The position numbers were made by a program, and so were the translations under genes. The notes beneath the pieces are model-generated. The model had not been told where the DNA came from. It ran no database searches and worked only from the letters and a program-made list of their open reading frames with translations. This document shows, in pieces, positions 52,922 to 63,581 of a stretch of 64,000 bases of DNA. Numbering within the stretch: the stretch's first letter is position 1; the number at the start of each line of letters is the position of its first letter. This DNA is from Tatumella morbirosei (GTDB taxonomy: Bacteria > Pseudomonadota > Gammaproteobacteria > Enterobacterales > Enterobacteriaceae): positions 310,001 to 374,000 of the forward strand of contig NZ_JPKR02000002.1 of the NCBI RefSeq assembly GCF_000757425.2, written 5' to 3'.

Positions 52922-53167
52922 TATGGAAAGCGTGGTGAAATCAGAAAACGCGACCGTGAGGGGCAGGATGGTAAGTCTGGTGCGCCGGGCCCGGTGACCA
53001 ATGCGGTAGTGCTCTGGAAAACGCATTAGATGCAGGAAGCGCTTTCACATGTCAGGATTATCGGGGAAATGCCAGAGGATGAACATATTGTCCGCCAGTC
53101 AGCGCTTTTGACCGGGAACATCAATATGCCGGGAGATTGTACGTTCACGCTGCCCGAGGGTATCTGA
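52922..53167 (+). pseudogene. Tn3-family transposase C-terminal remnant
   Basis: The translation reads YGKRGEIRKRDREGQDGKSG, then GPVTNAVVLWKTH, a stop codon (TAG), MQEALSHVRIIGEMPEDEHI, then TGNINMPGDCTFTLPEGI and TGA. It matches the end of Tn3-type transposases (the LVLNAVVLWNT and HINMLG segments). Only about 80 residues of roughly 1000 remain, with an internal stop. It marks a former transposon beside the DUF4225-like island. No 38-bp terminal repeat was recognised. Confidence 0.8.
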
Positions 53168-53455
53168 AGGGGGAGTTGAGACCATTGAATTTCAATATAA
53201 ACCAAGAATTATCTCTTTAGTGTGTTTTATATCATTGCTCGCCAAACGCCGACGTTGAGCAGCCATTACCAAACGATTGTTCAGAATAAGCCCAAACAGA
53301 GGTCGACGCAGTTCAGCCTACGGCCTTAACCACAAAACAGTTTGCAGCCATAATAGCTGCTGCAAATCAGCGCGCCGGGGGCTATATTTACAGCAGGTAT
53401 TAATGATACTGCTTCAAATCCCGTATTTTCTGATCACTGACCGGACGATAATACT

Positions 53456-54388
53456 ATGGAATTAAAGGATTATTACGCCATCCTTGGGGTTGAACGTGAT
53501 GCAGACCTGAAGGCGATTAAAACTGCCTACCGCCGTCTGGCACGCAAATACCATCCGGATGTGAGTAGCGAAAAAGATGCAGAAGCACAGTTCAAAGAGA
53601 TTGCCGAAGCTTATGAGGTGCTGAAAGATGAGCAGCGCCGCGAAGAATATGACACGCTCTGGCAACACCGCAATGATCCCCGATTCAATTCGCACCAGTC
53701 TGCCGGAGAGTCATACAGCGCCGGTGATGCCGGTGAGCATGCCGATTTTTCTGATTTCTTTAATTCGGTGTTTGGCCAGCAGAGACAGCAAGACCATCAG
53801 CCCCGGCCGCGGCGGGGTCAGGATATAGAGACCGAGGTCGCGGTATTCCTGGAAGAAGCCCAACAGGGTGAAACCCGTACCATTCGTTACAGCCTGCCGG
53901 TATATAACCTGTTTGGCCAGGTCGTGCAGGAAATTCCGAAAACCCTGAATGTGAAAATACCGGCCGGTGTCGGTGACGGTGAGCGTATCCGTCTTAAAGG
54001 CCAGGGTGCCCCGGGATCCGAGGGTGGCGCTGCCGGCGATCTTTACCTGGTGATTCGTATTGCGCCGCATCCGTTGTTCGATGTGGTGGGGAATGACCTG
54101 GAAGTCGTGCTGCCTCTTGCTCCCTGGGAAGCGGTACTGGGCACTAAGGTTCAACTTCCTACCCTGCAGGACAGCATTTTACTGACAATTCCTGCAGGGA
54201 CACAGGCCGGACAACGGCTGCGGGTAAAAGGCAAAGGATTGGCGGGTAAAAAACACCAGGGAGACCTGTACGCCATCATCAGGATAGTGGTGCCACCGGC
54301 GGGCAATTCGGCCAGCCGTGAATTGTGGCAAAAACTGGCGGAGGCCGAAACCGGCTATGATCCGCGCCAGGGTTGGGGGAAAAAATAA
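53456..54388 (+). CDS. cbpA: Co-chaperone CbpA
   Basis: A 310-residue class B J-protein: the J-domain with HPD ([20 protein letters not shown], residues about 33-52), a Gly/Phe-poor linker, and the C-terminal substrate-binding domains ([20 protein letters not shown] and [19 protein letters not shown]). No zinc-finger region. It works with DnaK and binds curved DNA. Partner cbpM follows, sharing one base (TAATG). Confidence 0.95.
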   Translation: MELKDYYAILGVERDADLKAIKTAYRRLARKYHPDVSSEKDAEAQFKEIAEAYEVLKDEQRREEYDTLWQHRNDPRFNSHQSAGESYSAGDAGEHADFSDFFNSVFGQQRQQDHQPRPRRGQDIETEVAVFLEEAQQGETRTIRYSLPVYNLFGQVVQEIPKTLNVKIPAGVGDGERIRLKGQGAPGSEGGAAGDLYLVIRIAPHPLFDVVGNDLEVVLPLAPWEAVLGTKVQLPTLQDSILLTIPAGTQAGQRLRVKGKGLAGKKHQGDLYAIIRIVVPPAGNSASRELWQKLAEAETGYDPRQGWGKK

Positions 54389-54699
54389 TGGCAACTGTGA
54401 ATATCCGCTTTACGGTCACCGAATTTTGTCTGCATACCGGGGTTTCGGTCACCGAGCTCACTGAGATTATCGGTCTGGGAGTACTGGAACCGGTCGACCA
54501 GCAACCCCGGGTTCAGGAGTGGTTGTTTGATGAGGATGCACTGGCTGTCTGCATGCGTGCGCAGCGATTACGTAGGGAGCTGGAACTGGACTGGCCTGGT
54601 ATCGCGGTAGCATTGTCATTGCTTAACGAAATTGACCGGCTGAACAGCGAAAATCGTCAGCTTAACCAGCGCTTACTGCGGTTTATGGCTGACCAGTAA
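54388..54699 (+). CDS. cbpM: CbpA modulator CbpM
   Basis: A 103-residue MerR-like helix protein ([20 protein letters not shown], then a coiled-coil C-terminus [18 protein letters not shown]). It inhibits CbpA in E. coli. ATG 54388 shares one base with the cbpA stop, giving coupled expression. Confidence 0.95.
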   Translation: MATVNIRFTVTEFCLHTGVSVTELTEIIGLGVLEPVDQQPRVQEWLFDEDALAVCMRAQRLRRELELDWPGIAVALSLLNEIDRLNSENRQLNQRLLRFMADQ

Positions 54700-54759
54700 T
54701 AAGGCATCACTCAACCCCGAAATTTGGGGTTGGCTGACAATAGCCAAATGGAAAGTTTA

Positions 54760-55659
54760 ATGAGCAAAAAATTGTATGTATTGCAGGTGCAACCGGAAGG
54801 TAAAATCCTGGAGCTGGACCCGGATAACGGTGAGTTACGTACCCTGGTGGATGGTCTGAAAACTCATCCTGACGGTATCGCGCTCGACCGGGCCGCTAAC
54901 AAATTGTATGTCAGTTTTATGGGTGCCGAAATCAGCCCGGATTCGCTGGAGTTTTTCCAGGCGGATGGCCGCCTGGAATCCATGACCATTGAAGGTACAG
55001 ACCGACGATTACTGGTGGGGAACGGGCTGTTTGTCACCGGCAAACAGCTGGTACATGATGCCCAAAACCACTGGCTCTACTGGTGTGACCGTGAAGGGAT
55101 GAGGGTATTCCGGGCCAGAGAAGATGGCAGTGACATTACCGTACTGGTGCAGGCGGGTCTGTTCCCGGCCCAGTGCCGCGATTATACCCGCCATTGTGTT
55201 GGGCTCGCTGTTGACCATCAGCGTGGCCATATTTACTGGACACAAAAAGGTCCGTCTAAAGGCGGTAAGGGCAGGATTCTGCGGGCAGGGCTGACACTAC
55301 CGCAGGGGGCAGAAGCAGATAATCGTCCGGACATTGAAGTGGTCATGGCGGACCTTCCAGAGCCAATTGATCTGGAATTTGATGCTGAGGCAGGAGTGAT
55401 GTACTGGACCGACCGTGGTGATGCTACAAAGGGCGGAAATTCACTGAACAGCGCCCGGCTGGTGGATGGCCGGTTCACCGATCATCAGATTCTGGCACGC
55501 GGACTGGAAGAGGGGATTGCTCTGGTGAGTGACCCCGAAAGTGGCAGAATGTGGCTGACGGATCTCGGAGGCAATGTCTGGGAATACTCGCTGACCCGGG
55601 GCGGACCGTTACGGCCTATCTTTAAACTGGGTCCGCTGACGGGCATTACCTACGGCTGA
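54760..55659 (+). CDS. YWTD/LDLR-type beta-propeller protein
   Basis: A 299-residue predicted six-bladed beta-propeller with repeated YWTD-like blades (LYWCDREGMRVFRA, HIYWTQKGPSKGG, MYWTDRGDATKGG, RMWLTDLGGNVWEY). No signal peptide, so it should be cytoplasmic. Bacterial proteins with these blades are often annotated as dehydrogenase-like or lactonase-like without proof. Two starts are possible (54748 or 54760); 54760 is taken because GGAAAG is well placed. It follows cbpM after about 60 bases. Confidence 0.8.
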   Translation: MSKKLYVLQVQPEGKILELDPDNGELRTLVDGLKTHPDGIALDRAANKLYVSFMGAEISPDSLEFFQADGRLESMTIEGTDRRLLVGNGLFVTGKQLVHDAQNHWLYWCDREGMRVFRAREDGSDITVLVQAGLFPAQCRDYTRHCVGLAVDHQRGHIYWTQKGPSKGGKGRILRAGLTLPQGAEADNRPDIEVVMADLPEPIDLEFDAEAGVMYWTDRGDATKGGNSLNSARLVDGRFTDHQILARGLEEGIALVSDPESGRMWLTDLGGNVWEYSLTRGGPLRPIFKLGPLTGITYG

Positions 55660-55769
55660 TCCGGGAATTTATCTCCCGGTTGTTATGATTTTCTGCCGGA
55701 GCCGCGGTTTACCAGGGATATTGCCGACTCAACTTTTCATATCTGATTACTCCCGGAGATCGCAGAAAA

Positions 55770-56657
55770 TTACAGCGCTTCCGGAGGAACTTCGGTCAGA
55801 GCTTCAAGCTGGGCTTCACCTGCTTCATCCGTGGGCAGATAGACCAACAGGCGAGAGCCGTCCCTTGGGGCAGAAAACCAGTTCATTTGCTGTAAGGTAA
55901 TCGGGCCCAGTAGCGGATGTATAAATTGTTTAATATGGTTTTCAATGCTGCGAATTTCGTAGTTTTGATACCATAAACGTTGAAAGCAGGCTGATACCGA
56001 AAAAAAACGCTCCAGTAATATCTGCCAGCGTGGGTCACTGCCGTGTTCCGCCATCCCCGCGCGGTAATATGAGACAAAGAATGACAACATCTGCTCATCG
56101 TCAGCACTAAAGCGACTGCGCCAGCGAGGATCGGTCAGAAAAAGATACAGACAGTTTCGATCTTCCGGATCAATATCGTCCAGCGGTACCCCCATCAACT
56201 GACAGAAACTGTGGTTATAGCCAAGGATATCGAAATTAGGTTTTTGCATGGCGGCCGGGTTTGGCATCAGCGAACGTAACAGCCGTTGTGAAGCCGGACC
56301 TGCCTGCTGGCACCCCCCCTGTGCCGGTGTTTCAGGTACCGGTAAGCCTGCCAGAATGAACAGATGTCGGGTTTCTGCCGGAGTACACTGCAATGCTTCG
56401 CTGACCGAGGCCAGCACGGCAGCAGAGGGTCTCATCTCCCGTCCCTGTTCCAGCCAGGTATACCAGGTCACTCCGACATCCGCCAGCATCGCCACTTCTT
56501 CACGCCGCAGGCCCGGGGTACGACGGCGCCCGCTGCGCGGCAGGCCCAGCCGCTGTGGGTCCAGGCTTTCTCTGCGGGTTCTCAGAAAACTGGCGAGTAA
56601 CTGGCGGCTGTTTTTCGGGGGAGTTCTTATATCCGACGGAGTGGTAATCAGAGTCAT
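55770..56657 (-). CDS. XRE-family regulator with MmyB-type ligand domain
   Basis: A 295-residue regulator. N-terminal helix-turn-helix (RQLLASFLRTRRESLDPQRL to ADVGVTWYTWLEQGREMRPS) with the segment RRTPGLRREEVAMLADVGV diagnostic of the MmyB-like XRE family. It is followed by a PAS-like ligand-binding domain (residues about 120-290, with NRCLYLFLTDPRWRSRF-like sequence). Members often regulate an adjacent short-chain dehydrogenase or efflux gene. Divergent from the DHA2 transporter at 56765, which is the likely target. Confidence 0.88.
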   Translation of the reverse strand: MTLITTPSDIRTPPKNSRQLLASFLRTRRESLDPQRLGLPRSGRRRTPGLRREEVAMLADVGVTWYTWLEQGREMRPSAAVLASVSEALQCTPAETRHLFILAGLPVPETPAQGGCQQAGPASQRLLRSLMPNPAAMQKPNFDILGYNHSFCQLMGVPLDDIDPEDRNCLYLFLTDPRWRSRFSADDEQMLSFFVSYYRAGMAEHGSDPRWQILLERFFSVSACFQRLWYQNYEIRSIENHIKQFIHPLLGPITLQQMNWFSAPRDGSRLLVYLPTDEAGEAQLEALTEVPPEAL

Positions 56658-56764
56658 AGAGAGTCCTGCATAGTAGTGCCAATACCAGTATAAGCAGGCA
56701 CTGGTACCCTGTTAAATAATCATAAATACTACGGTCAGAAAATAAATAAAGCAACGGAGCACTT

Positions 56765-58210
56765 ATGAGCATTTCACCTGTATCTCCAGGCAGAGCAGGG
56801 CTTACCTTACTGCTTATCGCACAAATGTTACCGATGATTGATACCTCGATTACTAATGTCGCGCTGGATTCAATCACCCGTTCACTGTCCACCACAGCGA
56901 CAGATCTTGAACTGATTGTTGCATTGTACGGGGTAGCATTTGCGGTATGTCTGGCCGTCGGTAGCAAACTGGGAGATAACTACGGACGCCGCCGTGTATT
57001 GACCGGCGGAGTACTGCTGTTTGGGCTGGCATCACTGTTCTGTGGACTGGCCGGCAATGTACATTTGCTGCTACTGTCACGGACCCTGCAGGGAATTGGC
57101 GCGGCACTGATACTCCCGCAGATTCTGGCGACACTGCATGTCACCCTGAAGGGGACAGCCCATGCCAGGGCCATTAGTCTTTACAGTGGCATTGGCGGGA
57201 TTGCCTTTATCATTGGTCAGGTGGGGGGAGGCTGGCTGGTGTCTGCAGATTTTGCCGGTCTGGGCTGGAGAAACGCCTTTTTTATTAATGTTCCCATATG
57301 CCTGCTGGTATTGCTGTTCAGTCATCGTTATATCCCGGAGACACGCAATGAAAAGCCATCGCGTATCGACTGGCAGGGCAGTAGTATTCTTGCGGTAATC
57401 CTGTGTTGTTTATTATTCCCGCTGGCGCTGGGCCCTTCACTGCACTGGCCCTGGCAAATGCAGTTGGCACTGCTGGTGACGCTGCCGCTGGCTCTGTTGA
57501 TGCGCCAGGGAGCAGTCAGGCAACAACTTCGCGGACAACAGCCGTTATTACCCCCGCGGTTACTGAAACTGCCAACGGTTCGTTTTGCCTTGTTGATTGC
57601 ATTACTGTTTTTTACCTGCTGGTCAGGGTTTATGTTCTGTATGGCACTGACACTGCAGGCCGGATCAGGCCTGGGCCCTATGCAGTCGGGTAACAGTTTT
57701 ATTATGCTGGGGATTTCCTATTTCCTGGCCGCCTTAGTGGCGCCGAAACTGATCCGCCGTCACTCTATCGTCCCGGTTTTGTTAGGAGGAATTACCGTTC
57801 AGGTGGTCGCTATTCTGGTGCTGATTGCCACATTACACTGGTGCGGTAATTCCCTGAGTGGTATCGATATTGCCCCCGGAACACTGTTGATGGGCTGTGG
57901 TCAGGCGATTATTGTGAACAGCTTCTATCGTATCGGGATGCGGGAAATCCAAACCAGTGATGCGGGGGCGGGCAGTGCTATCCTGAGTACACTGCAGCAG
58001 GCGATGCTGGGGCTGGGGCCGGCAGCGGCCGGGGCTATTTATCTGCATCTTCACCATTCCAGTCACGGTAACTACGCTCAGGCGATGTCGGGCTTTCTGG
58101 TGGCTGAAATGCTGATGATGCTTCTGCTGGCAGCCGCTACGGTGTATCACCGCAAACTGCTGCATGAAACAGAACATGTCCCTGAGGCAGTGGTTGTACC
58201 AGCAGACTAG
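56765..58210 (+). CDS. DHA2-family MFS efflux transporter
   Basis: A 481-residue membrane protein with about 14 helices, the DHA2 (EmrB/QacA) layout: MLPMIDTSITNVALDSITRS in helix 1 (motif D1-like), GSKLGDNYGRRRVLTGG between helices 2 and 3 (motif A), and SRTLQGIGAALILPQILATL with motif C-type residues. It likely exports toxic organic compounds by proton antiport. AACGGAGC precedes the ATG. It is controlled probably by the divergent XRE gene. Confidence 0.9.
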   Translation: MSISPVSPGRAGLTLLLIAQMLPMIDTSITNVALDSITRSLSTTATDLELIVALYGVAFAVCLAVGSKLGDNYGRRRVLTGGVLLFGLASLFCGLAGNVHLLLLSRTLQGIGAALILPQILATLHVTLKGTAHARAISLYSGIGGIAFIIGQVGGGWLVSADFAGLGWRNAFFINVPICLLVLLFSHRYIPETRNEKPSRIDWQGSSILAVILCCLLFPLALGPSLHWPWQMQLALLVTLPLALLMRQGAVRQQLRGQQPLLPPRLLKLPTVRFALLIALLFFTCWSGFMFCMALTLQAGSGLGPMQSGNSFIMLGISYFLAALVAPKLIRRHSIVPVLLGGITVQVVAILVLIATLHWCGNSLSGIDIAPGTLLMGCGQAIIVNSFYRIGMREIQTSDAGAGSAILSTLQQAMLGLGPAAAGAIYLHLHHSSHGNYAQAMSGFLVAEMLMMLLLAAATVYHRKLLHETEHVPEAVVVPAD

Positions 58211-58219
58211 CCTGAATAA

Positions 58220-59170
<951 letters not shown>

Positions 59171-59516
59171 TATCCCGGACAGGGTGGCGGTTAAGACCCT
59201 TGTGGACAAAGGGATAACCGCTGCCAGAAGGCGGCGGTGGTTCACCGGTCTTATGCCGTCTGTAGGGCTTTCTCTCTGACCCATTGTGCTAACAACTGTG
59301 CGTCACTGCTGAGTTCGGTATTGAGGATGAAAAGAGATTTATCGGTTTATCTGCTTCCTGAGGCAGGCAGGGAGAAGAACAACAAATTATTCCTGGTTCA
59401 GGCTACACGCAATAACCTGACGGCTGACAGACGATACAGACACTCATCCAGGTGTCGCTATCAGAAAGGCGGTGAATCGTCCCTGAACGATGTTTTTTCT
59501 CAGGGTGAAGCAAGAA
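59171..59516. other. Intergenic stretch with a protein-like fragment
   Basis: The minus strand at about 59250-59340 reads LFILNTELSSDAQLLAQWVR and REKALQTA before a stop, like the C-terminus of a lost gene, but an in-frame stop lies just upstream and no start exists. Its family was not recognised. Nothing else supported. Confidence 0.35.
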
Positions 59517-59882
59517 TCAGCGGTGGAACAATACTCCGGCCCAGACAATAACCGTCATTACAACGGCAACTAACTGAGCGGCACCACCAATATCTTTTGC
59601 TCGTTTCGATAACGGATGTATTTCGTCTGAAATTCTGTCGACGACAGTTTCAATGGCAGTATTCAGCAGTTCGACGACCAGTAACAAGAAGCTACAGCCA
59701 ATTAACATTAATTTTTCAAGCAGGCTGGCATGCAGAAAAAATATGATGATAAACAGAACAATATTAATAAAAAACAATTGCCGGAACGCATCTTCGGTCT
59801 TCAGCGCATCAATAAAACCCGCCAGAGAATTATTAATACTGTAAGTGAGACGGCTTATTCCTTTTTTCTTTTCCAGGGGCAT
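59517..59882 (-). CDS. DgkA-type lipid kinase, probably a paralogue
   Basis: A 121-residue inner-membrane kinase of the DgkA family with three helices. Catalytic features match E. coli DgkA: EDAFRQ (Glu28 position) and the VELLNTAIETVVDR motif (Glu69/Asn72/Glu76 positions), then HPLSKRAKDIGGAAQ. It phosphorylates diacylglycerol with ATP; E. coli DgkA also phosphorylates ceramide in vitro. The sequence diverges from E. coli DgkA at the N-terminus and is not beside lexA or plsB, as dgkA is in enterobacteria, so it may be a second copy. It lies 194 bases downstream of the GNAT-like gene on the same strand. Confidence 0.85.
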   Translation of the reverse strand: MPLEKKKGISRLTYSINNSLAGFIDALKTEDAFRQLFFINIVLFIIIFFLHASLLEKLMLIGCSFLLLVVELLNTAIETVVDRISDEIHPLSKRAKDIGGAAQLVAVVMTVIVWAGVLFHR

Positions 59883-60076
59883 GCGAACACTCTTATTATT
59901 TAGCCTGCAGACAGTATGGGTAACGGGTTACGCATAGCAGGATATCAGGCGCAGATGAATGAGTAACATAAAACAGCATCAGGGCGGCTAAAACAAGGCC
60001 TGATATCCCCCTTGAAAGGGAAATGTTCAGGCCTGCAAATACCGGCGGGTAGAGGCCGTGTGCTGATAATCAGTAA

Positions 60077-61201
60077 TTACAGTTGTTTTTCATACAGGCG
60101 ATAGCGTTTGTACGGTACGGCCCCGATTTTTTCCAGAATGGTGCGCATACCGGTGTTAGATTCGAGAATCCATGACATTTCCAGCGCATCTATCTTGCGG
60201 CGGGCAAAGGGGTCACGCAGTGCTTCAATCAGCAACAGCGCCATAACAGGGCCCATACTGCTGAACTGATAATCATGACGTACCCCCATGAGCGGTACAC
60301 GCGCGGTACGGACGCCACTGACTTTCAGACGCCACAACAGTTTAGCCCAGCCAAACGGGAACAGACTACCCTTAAGATCGCTGATGGCTTCATTAATATT
60401 GGGCAGCCCGACAATAAATGCACAAGGTACACCCTCAGCTTCGGCAATATAGATCATATCGTCCGGTACCAGATACTTAAGCTGATCACCCATGGTGGCG
60501 AATTCATGTTCGGTAAAAGGGACAAAACCCCAGTTGTTTTGCCATCCGGAGTTGAAGATTTCACGTAATACCTGCATCTCTTCGGCGAACTTTTTACGGT
60601 TCAGCGGGCGAATCGTGACTTTTTTCCGTACCCGTGCCATCAGTTTGCTTAATGATTCAGAAAAGTGCAGATCAGTACGTTTCATCCAGTAGGCCAGCAG
60701 ATCGATTCCTTGCTGATACCCTTGCTGCTCCAGGTATTTGGCGTAATACGGTTTACCATGAATCATCAACGCTGAGGGCGGAGTATCAAAACCGTCAATC
60801 AATAAGCCACTTTCCTGATTAATATTGAGGCTGAACGGGCCGGTGATTTTAAATGCCCCTTTAGATTTCAGCCATTCTTCGGCGGTGGCAAATAAAGCAT
60901 CGAACACTTCTTTATCGTCAATCGCATCAATCATGCCAAAGTGGCCGGTATCCTGACCATAAAGTTCGCGGTGCAACGTATCAATCTGGGCTGTAATCCG
61001 TCCGGCAATTTTCCCGTCTTTTCTGGCAATCCAGGCTTGCCATTCAACGTGCTCAGAGGCAGGGTTCTTTTTAGACAGGTGCTCTTCACGTTCAAGGAAT
61101 AACGGGTCAATCCAGTTAGGGTCATTAGCGTAAAGGGAAGAAGGGAAGGCAATGAATTCTTTAAAACCTTGTTTACCCTGTACTTTTTCAATCTGAATCA
61201 T
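60077..61201 (-). CDS. GNAT-like N-acyltransferase, candidate bacterial ceramide synthase
   Basis: A 374-residue soluble protein with an acyltransferase-like (GNAT) fold, beginning MIQIEKVQGKQGFKEFIAFP and containing WQAWIARKDGKIAGRITAQI, the GMRTILEKIGAVPYKRYRLY C-terminal segment and NEAISDLKGSLFPFG. It resembles E. coli YghO-type proteins and the Caulobacter bacterial ceramide synthase group (GNAT-type), which N-acylate the long-chain base. AAAGG precedes the ATG. It is divergent from the acyl-AMP ligase at 61830 with about 628 bases between them, and a dgkA-type gene lies downstream. Function inferred mainly from neighbourhood. Confidence 0.75.
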   Translation of the reverse strand: MIQIEKVQGKQGFKEFIAFPSSLYANDPNWIDPLFLEREEHLSKKNPASEHVEWQAWIARKDGKIAGRITAQIDTLHRELYGQDTGHFGMIDAIDDKEVFDALFATAEEWLKSKGAFKITGPFSLNINQESGLLIDGFDTPPSALMIHGKPYYAKYLEQQGYQQGIDLLAYWMKRTDLHFSESLSKLMARVRKKVTIRPLNRKKFAEEMQVLREIFNSGWQNNWGFVPFTEHEFATMGDQLKYLVPDDMIYIAEAEGVPCAFIVGLPNINEAISDLKGSLFPFGWAKLLWRLKVSGVRTARVPLMGVRHDYQFSSMGPVMALLLIEALRDPFARRKIDALEMSWILESNTGMRTILEKIGAVPYKRYRLYEKQL

Positions 61202-61829
61202 AAAAAACCTTTATTGTTAAGCATCGGCTTAAAGAAATACATTTTTACAAAATAGCATTCCTGTGTAGCGTGCAAATAATGATGGGGGGCGTCATCCCGG
61301 TACGCAGAGAATGTCACAGGGCTTTAGCAATGAGCAATAGACGTTACTTACCAACAGGGAACAAGAGTAACTTTCCCGGGCTGCAAAGTAATGCCAGAGC
61401 ATATGATCAATCGTTAAGCAATTGATGCTTTTATTAAAAGTAAGACGTAACTAATATTTAATGCAATTGACTTTTCGTATAAGAATATTTCTGTTGCGCA
61501 AAGGGAACTTTCTTTTACCACTTAATGCTTTTAACTAAATCACCTTAAATCAGTAGTTCACTTTTACAGAACTTCCGGTTACTGTTTACGATGTGTTTAA
61601 GTTGAGTCATGAACCTGTAATAATTTATTTTTACATGGTGATGATCTTATGACGAATGTCAATGGCGGTTTACACGTTTCAGCCCTGAGACGATGAATCA
61701 CCGAACCCCGGAAGGTGGCCTGGCCGGGCGATGGACAGGGCCGAATAATGGATTATTCAAAGAGCGTCTTAAAAATAGAATATCAACTTTTTCATCAATG
61801 GTGTGATTCACGGTTGGTGATTTGAATTT
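61202..61829. other. Long A/T-rich divergent promoter region of the lipid cluster
   Basis: About 628 bases between the divergent acyltransferase and acyl-AMP ligase genes. It has low G/C and many short A/T tracts (61420-61660 especially), unlike the coding regions on both sides. No gene was found. The length and composition suggest complex or H-NS-type silencing control, or horizontally acquired DNA. Confidence 0.5.
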
Positions 61830-63581
61830 ATGGCTAATTTGTCTATGTCAGAAACAAGCTCTACCCATTCTCTTCCCATGCGTTACGCAGATTTCCCCTC
61901 CCTGGTCGAGGCGTTAGATTACGCATCCCGGGGGGATACCGGGATGAATTTTTATGACCGGCGTAACCAGCTGACCGATGTGCTGGAATACCGGAAACTC
62001 AGAGACCATGCGGTGACAGGAGCAAAACGGTTGCTGTCTCTGGGCCTGAAAAAAGGGGATCGCGTTGCCCTGATAGCTGAAACCAGCGTCGGATTCGTCG
62101 AATCCTTCTTTGCTTGTCAGTATGCAGGATTGGTCGCGGTTCCTTTGGCGATCCCGATGGGAGTCGGTCAGCGTGCATCTTACATTACGAAACTGCAGGG
62201 GCTTATCAACAGTTGTGCACCCGCAGCCATCATCAGTAGTGAAGAATGGGTACCGTTAATTACTTCGGCAACAGAAGATGCCCCCCCAACGCATATTCTT
62301 AGCAATGACGATTTCCACGCATTGCCTGAAGCCGATATTGAACTGCAGAAACCTGCGCCGGAGGATATTGCTTATCTGCAATATACCTCTGGCAGTACCC
62401 GTTTCCCGCGCGGCGTGATTATCACCCAACGTTCGGTTATGGCGAATTTACAGGTGATCAGCCACGACGGTATTAAATTACGTGCCGGCGACCGCTGTGT
62501 CTCATGGTTGCCGTTTTATCATGATATGGGGCTGGTAGGCTTTCTGCTGACTCCGGTAGCAACTCAGCTTTCCGTAGATTATCTGCGCACTCAGGATTTC
62601 GCGATGCGTCCGCTGCAGTGGCTGAAACTCATCGATAAAAACCGTGGCACTGTCACTGTCGCACCCCCTTTTGGTTATGATTTATCACTGCGTCGCAGCA
62701 GTGAAAAAGAGATATCCGGTCTGGATCTTTCCTGCCTGAGGGTTGCAGGTGTCGGTGCTGAACCGATTCCTGTCGAACTGCTAAACCAGTTCAGTGAGCA
62801 TTTCTCGGCGATTGGTTTTAATCGTAATGCCTTTATGCCTTGCTACGGGCTGGCGGAAAATACTCTGGCGGTGAGTTTCTCTGACGAAAACAAGGGTGCA
62901 CAGGTGAATGAAGTCGACCGTGACATTCTTGAATACGAAGGTCGGGCTGTAGCACCCACCAGTAAATCCCGCGCGATTTCTTCATTTGTGAATTGCGGGA
63001 AACCGCTGCCGGGTCATCGTATCGAAATTCGTAGCGAAACCGGTGAAGCATTACCTGAGCAGCAGGTCGGGCATATCTGTATTTCCGGACCGAGCCTGAT
63101 GAGTGGCTATTTCCGTGACCCGGTCACTCAGAAACAGATCCAGACGACAGGCTGGATGGATACCGGGGATCTGGGTTACCAGTCCGAAGGTTATCTCTAC
63201 GTCACCGGGCGTAAAAAAGACTTAATCATTATTCGCGGCCGTAACATCTGGCCTCAGGATATTGAATATGTGGCTGAGTCTGAGCCTGAAATCCATGCCG
63301 GTGATGCCATTGCGTTCGTGACTGAAGAGCATGGTGAATCGGCACGTATTATTCTGCAAATTCAGTGTCGGGTCAGTTCAGAAGAACGCCGTGGGCAGTT
63401 GGTTCACTCCTTATCTGCCAGCATTCAGAGCGAATTCGGGATTGCCGTGGATATTGAGTTACTGCCGCCACACAGTATTCCCCGAACTTCATCAGGAAAA
63501 CCAGCCCGTGCAGAAGCTAAAAAGCGTTGGATGACTTCTGCTATTTACGCTCCGGTACAGATGCCTGGTTTTGTTCAATGA
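61830..63581 (+). CDS. Fatty acyl-AMP ligase / acyl-ACP synthetase
   Basis: A 583-residue adenylating enzyme of the FAAL/acyl-ACP synthetase class. Core motifs: YLQYTSGSTRFPRGVIITQ (P-loop, about residues 185-203), WLPFYHDMGLVGFLLTPV, CYGLAENTLAVSF and the hinge GDLGYQSEGYLYVTGRKKDL plus IRGRNIWPQDIEY. The FAAL-type HDMGL segment distinguishes it from CoA ligases. It activates a fatty acid to acyl-AMP and loads it onto an acyl carrier protein. Its TGA overlaps the ATG of the epimerase gene (ATGA). In Caulobacter an acyl-ACP synthetase of this type supplies sphingolipid synthesis. Confidence 0.85.
   Translation: MANLSMSETSSTHSLPMRYADFPSLVEALDYASRGDTGMNFYDRRNQLTDVLEYRKLRDHAVTGAKRLLSLGLKKGDRVALIAETSVGFVESFFACQYAGLVAVPLAIPMGVGQRASYITKLQGLINSCAPAAIISSEEWVPLITSATEDAPPTHILSNDDFHALPEADIELQKPAPEDIAYLQYTSGSTRFPRGVIITQRSVMANLQVISHDGIKLRAGDRCVSWLPFYHDMGLVGFLLTPVATQLSVDYLRTQDFAMRPLQWLKLIDKNRGTVTVAPPFGYDLSLRRSSEKEISGLDLSCLRVAGVGAEPIPVELLNQFSEHFSAIGFNRNAFMPCYGLAENTLAVSFSDENKGAQVNEVDRDILEYEGRAVAPTSKSRAISSFVNCGKPLPGHRIEIRSETGEALPEQQVGHICISGPSLMSGYFRDPVTQKQIQTTGWMDTGDLGYQSEGYLYVTGRKKDLIIIRGRNIWPQDIEYVAESEPEIHAGDAIAFVTEEHGESARIILQIQCRVSSEERRGQLVHSLSASIQSEFGIAVDIELLPPHSIPRTSSGKPARAEAKKRWMTSAIYAPVQMPGFVQ

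Noticed and set aside
53711-54154. A 147-codon minus-strand frame over cbpA
   Set aside because: Antisense shadow of the J-protein gene.
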